Source: Diplosphaera chodatii (taxonomy: Eukaryota > Chlorophyta > Trebouxiophyceae > Prasiolales > Stichococcaceae). From it: a stretch of 64,000 nucleotides of DNA. A model generated the notes under the pieces. It was not told the origin of the DNA, ran no database searches, and saw only the letters and a list, made by a program, of their open reading frames with translations. The position numbers were made by a program, and so were the translations under genes. Positions 1-11,000 of this stretch are shown piece after piece. The stretch lies in assembly GCA_032358165.1 (NCBI GenBank), contig JAALGY010000017.1, positions 3,069,025 to 3,133,024 of the forward strand, given 5' to 3'. Every line of letters starts with the position of its first letter. The first letter of the stretch is position 1.

Positions 1-2564
1 CGCCCGACCGCCCGCGTCACAACGCCAGCAGCAGACCGCCGCAGCTCGTCGGCTGCCTTTGCTGCTGCGCAGGCCACCACCATCAGGTGTCACTGTCCTG
101 AGTCACTGAGTGCATGCTTTGTAGCACGCTTATGTACACTTACATACTGGCATTGCATCCGCTCACAGTGCCAGTCTCATGTACCTGGAGCGCGGGTCCC
201 ACCGCTGCAGCCGTCGGCACCAGCTGCTGATGTGCCACGAGGCGCTGGTTTATGGTCGCTGACGTCTTCACACTCGCCTGCCATGCTGTCCCGCTGAGCT
301 ACCGCCCTGCTGTCTGGTGACCTCTGATGTGGGGCGTGATCCGATGTTGGCCACTGCCGTAGGCGGTCGAAGTCGAGCGGCAGGGCCAGTGACGAGCTGC
401 GACCCCTGCTCCTGCTCGTGCCGCCGCTGCTGCTATCGCTGGTGTCACTGCCGCTGCTGTCTGAGGGGTCGTCGCTTTGCTGCTGCTGCTGCGCTCGTTC
501 GACCGACGCCCCTGCTGCAGCACAACCAGACCACTTCACCAAGAGCCGATCAACACTACGCTTGCAGCTGATCAGCACCGCAACGAAAGGCACTGCACCC
601 ACCAGCAAAGTGCGATCGCAGCGGCGAGGGCGCGTGCGGCACCCCCTGCTGCGGCGACCGTGGGTACATGTGCGCCTTGACCGGTGGGGAGGCCCTCGCA
701 GCTGCCGTGGCGCTGGACGCCTGGATAGCAGCAACTGCTGCATCCCAGCGCGACTCTGTTGCAGGAGATTGGCATGCAATTAGAGCCCGTTTTCACTGTA
801 ATGCTTGCGTCATCGAGCCTCTGGCAAGCATAGTCAGGTGATGTTGTCCTTCACTGCAGCCTCAGGCATGGAAGCGCCTGCTGTGACATGTCGTGCACTT
901 GCATGCAGGAGTGCAACAGGCTAGTGGAACATCACACATCTCCGGCAGACCAGCATCGCCAGTAGCAGCAGTGCCCTTTCATCTGCAGGTGCGGTGGCGC
1001 TGCACATGCCAGAGGACGTCGTCTGTGCAACCAGACATGCCAAAATCTGGACCACGTGCTCACCATCGTGGCGGCGGGGGCTGGGCTGGCCGTGCGAGTC
1101 GTAGCTGTGGCGCGCGACGGTGGTGGGGCTCCAGGCACTGGTGCCCCAAACCCTGGGCGAGTGCGGCTCGTCATCTGAAAACAAACCCACACTCCGCTGC
1201 TCGATCACGCAGCCTGAGATTACACAGCCTGGTGCAGATCGACCTGCTGATGGTGTCCCCACACATGCGCAGCATGCATGCAGCCCAGAGCTAACACACC
1301 AGCACCTTCATGCAGGGGGTAAGCAAACCTGCATGCAGCCCCAGAAGCGTACACAGGGAGGCACAGCAGGCTGTCATGCTGGTACACCTACCAGGTTCAC
1401 CTCACCTGCATGCAGCGGCCGGCGTGGCGACACCGCAGCTGATGGCGCCAGCTGCACCCAGGACCGCCTTGGTGACTGGGCAGCGGCTGCCGCCCTGCCG
1501 GCCTCCGCATGCCTCAGGGTGTCTGGCTGCGCCACCGCCTGCCTCTGCAGCGTCGACGATGTGTCCTGGTGGTGCATGTGCATGCACAGGATGACGCAGT
1601 GCAGAAGGCGCTCTTTTGTGCCTGTGTGGGCCATGAGGCGTGCATGCAGAGGCCTGTCAGATGCCGCAGGGGCCGCTGGCTCGCCTCTTGCATGCAGCTG
1701 TTGGTGACGAAGCAGCTGGAGCACATCCAGAGGTCGTGCCCTGTCACAGCGCACCTGCTGCTGCCGCTGGTCCCGCCGCTGGTCCCGCCAGTGCTGCTGC
1801 TGTGCGGCCCCCAGGTCACGCAGCCACGCTGGCGACACGCCTCCCGCCGCTGGCGGCTGGTCCTGTGCCCTTGAGTGTGCTGCTGCGCCGTCTGCAGGCG
1901 GCGGGTTGACGGCTGCAGCAGGATCGGCCCCGCCGGCGCTGCCGCCGCTGCTTGGCAAGTGGTCGGGAGGCGGTGCGACCGCATAGTGCATGTCATCCTC
2001 GCCACGGCCTGCGGTGCATGGTTAACACGCGTTCAAGAGCTGTTGTCGCGCTGTCTTGCGCATGCAGGATCCAGGTTTCAGGCCAGGTATGCACAGGCGT
2101 GGTCGAATCCCTGACGCCACTGATGTGAAGCCGGACAAACAGGCACCTTTTGCGCTGGTAAGATGGCGTTTTAGCCCAGCTGCAGTGCTGCGCAGCCCGC
2201 ATGCGCAGTGATGGCCTGCAGATATGGCAAAGCTACTCCCATATGTATCTGCTGCTGGTTTGCAAGCACTATGCGCATCAGTGCATTGAATTGCTGATGC
2301 CGCCAATGGCATAAGCAACCCTTCGAGTGCTGGCGTAGGCAATCCAGACATACATGCCGGATCGTGTAGCGATGGCTCAAGGCGGCATAGAAAGCACCAG
2401 ATCCTAGTGGTGACATCCACTGTACAGCGCAGGCCTACCTGCTGCTGGCGGCATGGCCGTGCAGGCTGAGCAAGGGTGACGGTGATCCGCTCGTGAGATG
2501 CCCTCAAATGCTTACGCTGTAGCTGGTACAGCTTCCTAGATTTGGAGCGCCATTGCTTGGCCAT
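1..2564 (-). CDS. Unrecognised disordered protein, C-terminus beyond left edge
   Basis: Inferred exons on the minus strand, in order: 2516-2564 (tentative start exon, ATG at 2564), 1755-2008, 1406-1544, 1064-1174, 185-511, and 1-64 running off the edge. Every join has GT donor and AG acceptor, and the phases are consistent through all six exons, giving about 314 residues in the window. The protein is hydrophilic and low in complexity: a Pro/Ala stretch, a Gln/Arg-rich stretch (WRDQRRDQRQQQ) in the second exon, a Ser/His/Pro segment (VARHSYDSHGQPSPRRHD) in the fourth, and a Gln then Ser/Asp-rich stretch in the fifth. No membrane segment or known domain is visible. The first exon is the weakest part, since it is poorer in GC and separated by a roughly 500-base intron. 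If it is wrong, ATG 1991 in the second exon is an alternative start. Function unknown. Confidence 0.5.
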
Positions 2565-3616
2565 CAGAGCATTGGTATTGCGCAAGATGGTGCTGCACTC
2601 CAATCATTCGTCTCAGTGATCCGATTGTTCAAGACGAGTGCTTAGGTCGTCTGCTGGCGAGGCTGCACATGAACATTCCTCAGCGTCACATTCAGACACT
2701 GGTAGATGCTGCGAGTTTGCAAGCATGAATGCAGAGGGCAGCTGCTCAGCACCGAAGTAGTGACCGACATGTGGGGGCCACCCTGCAGCGGCATTGTGCT
2801 GCAGGAAGCAGCTGACAGTGTTGCCTGCACCCTGTGCCCTGGGTACCACCTCGCAGCTGGGCTGTGGATGGCCTGTGGATCTGCACATTTGATTGCAGTA
2901 GAACAGTGATGGATGTGTTCAAGACATTTGTCAACTTTGCTCATTGTCCATGATGGTGTGCACCAGTCGTAATGAGGCCAGTTTACATACCAAAGATTGT
3001 ATCTACCTTGTGCCGTCATACAAATCAAACCAACAGCGTTATGACATCACACTGATCATGTTGTTCGCGTCAGTCAGGGCCTGGAGTGTCAGTGCTGCGT
3101 CTCAGAGCTCAGAGATTAGCAAGTAGACAGATCAGTTCACCAGAAGCATGCAGCCTGAGTGGTATGCTACCGAAATTCGCTCGCAACCATTGTTGTCGCA
3201 GAGAGTGGTGATCAGATGTGGCCTCGTCTTGGAAGCACCCGACATGCATTCGCCTTGAAAGATGTGCTGCACAGGTTTCTCTAGTACGTCCCTGCAGCAA
3301 CCAGACAGGAACATGAGCACTCCAGTGACATCGTCTATCCAGCACCGTGGATTGCATCAACTGAAAGAGTCACCGTACCACTCCACTCGGGAGTTCTTTG
3401 GCTGTTGGACCATGCTCCCGTACTTGCAGTGATCATACATGCAGCATGCAGTGCTGCTCATCAAAGCAAGGAGGTATCCGACTAGCACACAGAGTTGACG
3501 ACGTATGCAGACATCTGCCCATGCTGCCTGAAGGCAAGCCGCTGGTGCTGGCATCACTGACAGCATGACCATCAAGCTTCCTGCGTCCAGCGTCAGCAGC
3601 AAAGTCTTATTGCTAA
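2565..3616. other. Intergenic region, includes probable 3' UTR of the C2-domain gene
   Basis: No convincing exon on either strand. The short reading frames here lack splice-supported partners. The distal part is probably the 3' UTR of the C2-domain gene, ending near a minus-strand TGTAA at 2983-2987. Confidence 0.5.
2983..2987 (-). other. Candidate poly(A) signal TGTAA for the C2-domain gene
   Basis: TGTAA on the minus strand about 630 bases after the stop at 3617. TGTAA is the usual chlorophyte polyadenylation signal, and this distance is normal for long algal 3' UTRs. Only the motif is seen; use is inferred. Confidence 0.35.
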
Positions 3617-6600
3617 TCAGTTCGTAAACTCACCCTGCTGGCGCTGGCCGCCGCCCATGTGCAGGCCCTGCTCCATGCGCTGCGCCAGGGAGCCAGTGCC
3701 GCCGCACTGCTCACATGTGTTATCGTTGCCGCCGCCCATGCCGCTCCCCATGCCAGAGTTGCCCATGCCGGTGTTGCCCACGCCAGTGTTGCCCATGCCG
3801 GTGGTCACGCCGCCCGTGGGGTGCATCGCGCCCGTCTGGCCGGTCTGGTTGTAGCCGCCGACACCCTGCGATGGTGAGGTGGACCTCGTCTTTGGTGGCT
3901 TGCCAATCACGTGTGTGCAGCACTGGAAGCGCAGCTACCCAGCCCCTGGACACCGTGTTTGACTGCACTGCATCCAGCAGTGTCCTGGGCCTGCAGCTCG
4001 TGTAGCCTTCCAGGCGCAGGTTTTCAGGACGCAGCAAACTCTGCACAACACATCCCTCAGTACATCATGAGGCAAAGCACTGCGCAACAGGCACACAGGG
4101 CCTGCTGCGCGCACCTGCTGATGTCCGGGCAGGTGCTCCTGAACACGCTGGCCCATCGTCTCGTGCTGGCGGGGGCCGCCGCCCATGCCGCCCATCCCAC
4201 CCTGCAGCAGCAGTTCCCATGTGTTCGTTGCTGTCCTGTGCCTTGAATCTACCAGGCGGGCGGCTGTGTGTGCCGTGTATCTTGGCCAGTCAACGGCGCA
4301 GACAGCGCAGGCGTCTACAGCAGGTACAAAGGGTGCCGTTGCTGCAGCAAACGGTCACAGGAGAAAATGGCTTGGCTTCAAGACATACAGCGGGGTTGAT
4401 GTTGACATGGGCAGCATTCTCCAAACTGGAGCTGTAGTCGATCCTTCTCAGGTGTGGGGCGTCGTCAGGACAGGCACAGCGCAGCAAAACCCGGGAGCAA
4501 ACAACCCCTGCCTCATGTTAGAGCCATCTGGGAGTAGCACTTTGCCTGTTGGGTATGGTGTCCAGGCATATGCTCCTCCTTCCTCTCCATTGTCTCGTGC
4601 TGGCGGGGGGCGCCACCGACACCCATGCCGCCCATCCCACCCTGCAGCAGCACAACCACTTGGTGTAAAACTGAGTCAGCTAGCTTCGAGAGTTGATCGG
4701 TGTGAGGTGTCTTACAGTGGCAGTGTTGGACATGCATCAATGTATCAGAACATTGCGCCTTTAGCATTGCGCCTTCAGCAGCCAGCCCATCTGCCTACTG
4801 TACGCACGTCATGACTTTTGCATCGCAATCACATCAACACACCTGGTTGTTGCTGTATGTGGTGCTTCCAGGCAGCTTCTCCTCCACGCGCTGGCCGAGC
4901 GACTCATGCTGGCCGCCCATGCCGGAGGTCTGACCTGATTCCACATACCAAAAACACTCCGTCAGATGAGGCGCCCCACAGCATGTCAGGGGTACAAAGC
5001 AGCAGGTAACGGTTCCGCAGAGCTATGGCGGTGTGATCCCGCTGCCTGCAGTTCATGGTGTTGGTCAGCATAGGAGGGTTTGGGCGGCGCACCTTGCTGG
5101 TTGTGGTGGTGCATCGCGGCCGCACCCAGGCCGGTGGCGCCGGCGCCAGCAGCCGCGCCACCCAGAGCACCTCCGTGGCCCTACGAAAATAAGAGTAATA
5201 AGGGTTTAGGGTGTAGCACTCACATCTGTAGTGTGTCCAGGTACAACACCTTCTGTTGGCAGCGCCAATGGTGAGCTCTAGCTGTTGCCCGCGAAACAGC
5301 ACAATGCTGCATCAAGCACCCGCACTCACATGTGCGGGTACAACCACACATCCGGGCATGCACAGTGTAAAGCTCAGCGGCAGGTCAGCCTGCACCTGGT
5401 TGTCCATGCCCTGCCCGTAGCCCTGCTGTCCCATGCCCTGCTGGCCGTAGCCCTGCTCCCCGTAGCCCTGCTGGCCGACGCCTCCTGCGCCGTAGCCCTG
5501 CTCGGTGCCCTGCTGTCCGTGGTGGTGCCCTGGCATCACGCCTGCGACGCCGCCGCCCATGCCATGGCCTGTGGGGTTGGGACTTCCAGTGTAAGCAATG
5601 CAGTAATGATAGATACACCTTCACATTCGTTGCATGGTTGGACAGCACCGAAACACAGGGATGCATGATGGCTGAGGGGCTGAAGACCACGGGACCTGCA
5701 ACAGGGAGTGGGCATGCGGCACAGCAACCAGCACCAGGGTGTTTGTGTGTGAACGATGGTGAATGCGTGCTGCTCGGTGGGCGTGTACAGTACTGCCTCA
5801 CCGCATTCAGGCCCTCACTTTGGCTTGCCACAGCCCCAATTGGGAATGGAAACCTCAAGAATGCGCACCCTCGGTGTGGGGCAGGCCCGAGATGGCGGGG
5901 GAGCCGCCGGAGATCGTCATCCGCACCTCGCCAGCCGGAGAGTTCGTCAGCTTGTCGTACAGCTGCACCGTCTGCGGGCCCGGCCGCCTGCGCCACAGGG
6001 TGGGACAGCTGCTGAGGATGGCACTGATCCAGAGGACAGTGGGCCTGTCGAGCCAGGCCAGTACAGCACACACGGCAAGACAGCAATTTCATCGCTCATG
6101 CCTTCAGGCTGCAAATCATTAGACTGCTTGCATGTGCACCTGCTCTAAACAAATGGATTGCAAGTCCACGCTAAGGCCAACAGGTGCTATCATGGTTGTA
6201 CACAACCAACAGCAGGAGCACTGCCCATTCATACCCTACGGCCCTCGCACCTGCACCAGGTTCAGCTCGCCGACGCCCAGCGGCTTGTCCTTGGCCAGGC
6301 TCTTGGACGCCTTGGCGATGATCTGCAGCGTGCAGAAGCGGGCCGTCAGGTATACAACAATGCGCAGAGTACCCAACGCAGAAGCACCTGCTATTGTGCC
6401 ACAGTGAGTGGGCATGCTCTGCATACGCAGTAAGCTGCTGTGACCTGCTTGCCCGATCAAAGTTGGCATCCGCAGTTGCTTGAACGGGGTGCAAGGTTGC
6501 TGTGCGGCAGTCTGGCCCACCTTCATGGTGACGCCGGCGCCCGTCAGCTGGACGGGCATCTCCCAGGTGGCGAACTTGCCCGCGGACTTGAGCACATCCG

Positions 6601-7246
6601 TCGCTGACACCCGGTCGCCAAAGTGGAACTCCAGGTACGCGCTCTGCTTGCCTGCGGCGCATGTGCGATTGCCGTGACCAACTCTGTGCCAGAGCCTGCG
6701 GACCGCCCCCGTGTGTACTAACCAGGGCGGGGAAGCAGCATGGCCGACGTCCGGCTGCGGTGTGCATGTCACTGCAGAGTCTGACGGCCATCTGCGGGGT
6801 GGTAGCAAAGGCCCAGGGTTTGGCGGGAGGCAATATGCGCCTCAGGGCTGAGAAGACGCCCGACTCATGATTCCTCATCTTGGTCGCATCAGAAGCGAGC
6901 TGAAGGCTCGACGACTGCACAAGCAACTGATCAGTGCCAGGCGGCCCAGGCCAAGCTGAGGCGGCACAGCTGCTGGCAGCGCATGCACTGCCGAACAGCA
7001 TCAGCACGGTAAATTGATGTTCATGCTGAGGCTGCGCGACATGGTCATGCCATAAGCGTTGCAAACTTGCTGCAGAGTGCGTGCAAGCGCGACGTCTGCA
7101 GCTAAACGTGCTGCACCTCAGGTCCAGATCAATTTGAGAGAACGGACATGGGCATCGGAACAAACGGGATGCATCAGGCTGCCCTCACCAATCGTCTTGG
7201 TGTCCTTGATGAAGTCCGCCTCGATGGAGCTGACCGTAAGCGCCAT
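3617..7246 (-). CDS. C2-domain protein with Gly/Met/Gln-rich tail and dehydrin K-segment-like repeats
   Basis: Ten exons: 7189-7246, 6521-6651, 6251-6322, 5869-5971, 5396-5568, 5093-5180, 4843-4934, 4546-4641, 4115-4201, 3617-3865. They join in frame to 382 residues. The first four exons (about residues 1-121) form a single C2 domain: MALTVSSIEADFIKDTK at the start, then a beta-strand with SAYLEFHFGDR, and LGVGELNLVQ near its end. This suggests Ca2+/phospholipid-linked membrane association like plant SRC2-type proteins, although most acidic Ca-binding loop residues are not evident. The tail is Gly/Gln/Tyr/Met-rich (QQGYG units) and carries motifs resembling the dehydrin K-segment: LGQRVEEKLPG, MGQRVQEHLPG and a diverged MERKEEHMPG. 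A stress or desiccation role at membranes is inferred. The exon at 4546-4641 uses a GC donor. The last exon could instead splice at GTGAGT (3633) to a further exon; the simple stop is preferred. Confidence 0.75.
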
Positions 7247-8050
7247 GGTGCAGGGGTCAGGCGTGAGTTTTTGCGAAGTACGATCTGACTGCAGGGGAGG
7301 CGAGCTGGGGCAGGAAAAGGTGCTTGCAGTGCTGCTGTGCTGCATGAAGATTGAAGAAAACTGGTATGCAGAGTTGGATCAGATGATGTGGGCTGGTGGA
7401 AGCGACAGGGCCAAGATGCTGACTTCATGCAGCGTCAACACGCAGGTTCGCAGCAGCTTCGGGGCAGGGCCACTCAGCTCTCGACACCGGTTGCCAGAGT
7501 GTGATCGCAGACCACATGCAAGACACCAGAAGAGTCTGAACAGCCGGATAAGATTCTTGAACAGATCGTGCTGAGCCATCAAGACAGGTACAAGCGTGCG
7601 GATTGCGACGAGCGCAGCATCAGCCCGACCCATCCCGAGCTCCGACACCGCCAAAGGTCCGCCTCCGATCAAACTGAGAACTGCGGGGTGTTATGGGCCC
7701 CCTGAGTGTTGTTTTGCATGCATGTGAAGGAGCTTTTTGGCAGACGTGAGCCCCTCTGCATGCCGTCGCTGAGCCGTCCCGCATGTGGGTGTCGTGCAAA
7801 TTCTACATACCTGCGGCACCGCCCGCAGCTCTTTGCCGCAGCTGTCCCAAGACATAGAATAGCACGCATGAGAGCCTTTCGTACCTTTTGCTTCTGCCTG
7901 CACGGCGGCTCAGGCCGCGGCACTTGCCCCCCCTGATGTGGTTGCACTGCAGCTTCCATGCGCAGAGGCGCCATGCATGCGCTAGCCCAAGCATGATGCA
8001 GAGTAAACACTTCGCTGATATCCTCCTGCAGGGTGGGCTGACGGCATCAC
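7247..8050. promoter_or_regulatory. Divergent intergenic region between C2-domain gene and disordered-protein gene
   Basis: About 800 bases between two ATGs pointing away from each other, so it must hold both promoters and 5' UTRs. No clear TATA box or other element was recognised. Confidence 0.45.
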
Positions 8051-11000
8051 ATGGCGAGGAAGAGCGACGAGATCACCCGGGTGCTGCGGCTTGCGGAGCA
8101 GGCCAAAAACTTTGATGCCTCAGGTGCCAAATGCCAGATGCGTGCAGGCACTCTATACACCGTGCAAACGGCCTGGCGCGCAGCCCCTGACGGTGGCGAA
8201 GCGTCTCAAAACACCGGCAGAGCTGCTGTGAGACAGCGGTCGGCGCCAACATCTAGCGTTAGGCTAAATCTAGGACTGGGTACCCTCAGGAGTTGCTGCG
8301 ACCGTGCATGCTTCATGCGCTGCAGGCGTGCAGCGCACGCAGCGCAGCCCGGCAGGCGTCAGTGCGCCCGACGAAGGCATGCTCGGCAGCAGCGGCGGCA
8401 TGAGTTCAGGAGACTCTGGCACTGGTGCAACCAGGTGCGCATCTTCTCACAGCATGCTCCTGCTGAAACAGCACAGCATGAATAGACCTCAGCAAGGCTC
8501 GAGAGTCAACTGTCGTGCGGCATGGTTTCATGTAGCCTGTGATCATTGCGCTACATCATTTGTAATCTGAACCCTGCTGCAGTGTGAGGCGGGCGCCGCC
8601 ACTGTCCGTCAAGAAGTTGGCTGGCGCTGCCACTACGGGGCAGCCAGCGGCTCCGCCGCCGGGCCCCACTGTCACCGGAGTGCCCGTCAAAGACAACTGG
8701 AGCAAGTCCGGGTGCGTTTCAGGGGTTTTGTGTGCATCCTGTGCACCACCTGGTGCTGTGCTCACATCACCTCCCCACCTGGTGCTAGGAGTTGGGTGTA
8801 GCTCCTCAGCTCAAGGTGCCACTCCTGACTGCCACCTTGGGGGTGTCATGCTTCCACATCCAGTGTCTGTAGATGTTTGCAGACCCAGCTGCACGGCAGA
8901 TTGGGCAAAGGCCTGCTCTCACTACATGCCAAGAGTGTGCTGGTCCGCAGATACAATGCCGAAATGAGTCTGACACAGCTGACAGCCTATGCAGGTACCC
9001 GACCGCCGGCAGCGCGGAGACCACGCTGCGGCAGCGGCACAGCCCGGGCGGCTCCCCCACCCGCCGCCGCAGCCCCAACAGCTCGCCGCCCCGCAGCGTC
9101 TCCCCTGTAGCGAACCCCTCCGGCAAGCTGACCAAGGCGCAGGCGGCGCCTGTGGCGGCGCCCATCTACCAGCGGCCTCCGCCGACGGCCGTGGCCTCTG
9201 GCAGCCCGCCCCGCGAGAGGTGAGGGTTTGCACCAAACCCTAAACCCTGACCAGCAACAATGCATCTGCAGCAGGATGTGGTCTCACTGCAGTGGTATGT
9301 CCAGGTGTACCTCTCATAGCCTGATGTGCGGTCTGTAGTGTGGTGGTGTTTGAGCAACTGCTCTCCTGATCGCTGCTGGTGGCTGCAGACTTGGCCCTGG
9401 GCCGCGGCTGTCGTCCAAGATCGCGACGGTGGCGGAGCACGTGGCAGAGGGGGCGTCTGACACCAGCAGCCCCAGCGGCGAGAGCAACATCACCACCATG
9501 TACGGCGGCTACAGGGCGGGCGGCAGCCCGCGTAACGCAGACACCCCCGCCAGCAGCGCTCCGGGCGCTGGCAACCCTGTAGCAAGATCTGCCCAGGGCG
9601 CACCGGTGGGCCGCCGGCTGAGCGGCGGGCGCCAGACGCTGAACCCTACCTCAAACCCTGCCGCCGGCGCGGCGCAGGGCACGCCGCTGGGCGGCCCCGC
9701 AGCGGCCGACAGAGGCTTCAGCGGCGACAAGAGCGGCAGCAGCAATGGCACCAATGCTGATAACCAGAGCGGCACGCCGCCTGCCAACCGGCTGCGCGCT
9801 GGCAGCAGCCCAGCCATGGGCGGCTTCAAGCCCGGCGGCCGTGCAGTCGGGGACGAGCAGATCAACGGCGGCCGCCCGAGCGTCAGCGCCACGCGCAGCA
9901 TGAGCGCCGACGGCGGCGGCGGCATGGCCGACTACACCAGCAAGCGTGAGCAGGAGCTCGCCAGGGTGTCAGAGTCTGGCGGCAGCGGCGGGGTCAGCGG
10001 CATCGGCGGCATGGGCGGCATCCCCGGCGGGAGCGGCAGCCACCCTGTCGACACCTACAGCAACCCCAGCACGGACGATGAGGACTTCGACACGCCCACC
10101 GCCGGCAACACCCCCGCCTCAAGGTGCGCTGCTGTGAGGCAGCGTTGCGATGCCTGTAGCCATGTGAACGCTGGCCAGCACCCCATTTGGGCACCGCCAA
10201 GACTGCGCTGTCTTTCATTGCCAACACATCCTCGAAGGGTGTTCTGCATAGCCCCAATCACTGGGGCCATGCTGCGCTAGGCGCCAACAGATCTAGGGTG
10301 CAGCACATCTTTGCCACACTTACTTTAGGGTCACACTGCTCAGGCATCAAGCAATGCTAATCCTTGCTCCTCCGAACCCAGCAGTGCTGGCGGCGTGCGA
10401 GGCGGCTTCAACACCCCCCCGCGCGGCGCCAGCCCCGGGGTGAAAACCGAGGGCAGCAGCTCCCCTGAGACGCCGCCCAGCAGCAACACCAATAACGGTG
10501 CGGGTCACACCTTGCGGACCACAGTGGCACATTGCACCCTGCGCTCTTGATGGACTGCAGATTGTGCTCGCCGTCAGCATTTTCAGCAGCCCAACTCGCT
10601 AGCCTGAACAGTTGCGGCTCGCTCTGCGCTTCAGTTGCAAACTGGATGAGGGTGGTGATGACGCTGCCATGTCTGCCTGCAGGCCCCACCCACAACCCCG
10701 GCACACCCACCACCCCCTTTGCTGCACCGGAGGCCGCGGGGGGCAGGAGCCCGAACGCTGCAGGGTTTAGGACCCCCAGCGGCGGCGCGACGCCAGGCCA
10801 CCAGCGCAGCGAGTCCGCGCCGTTCAGCCCCGGGCGCTCCGACGCGAGCAGCTCGCTGTTCAGCGCGCCGAGCAACCCGGGGGGGCCGCAGGGCAGCGGC
10901 AACTTCGGTGCAGGGGGGCCGGGTGCCGGCGCAGTGGGCGCGCCCAACCGCTTCGCCCCCAAGATGTCCGGCATCTCCGAGGCATCCCTGCCCCCTGGCG

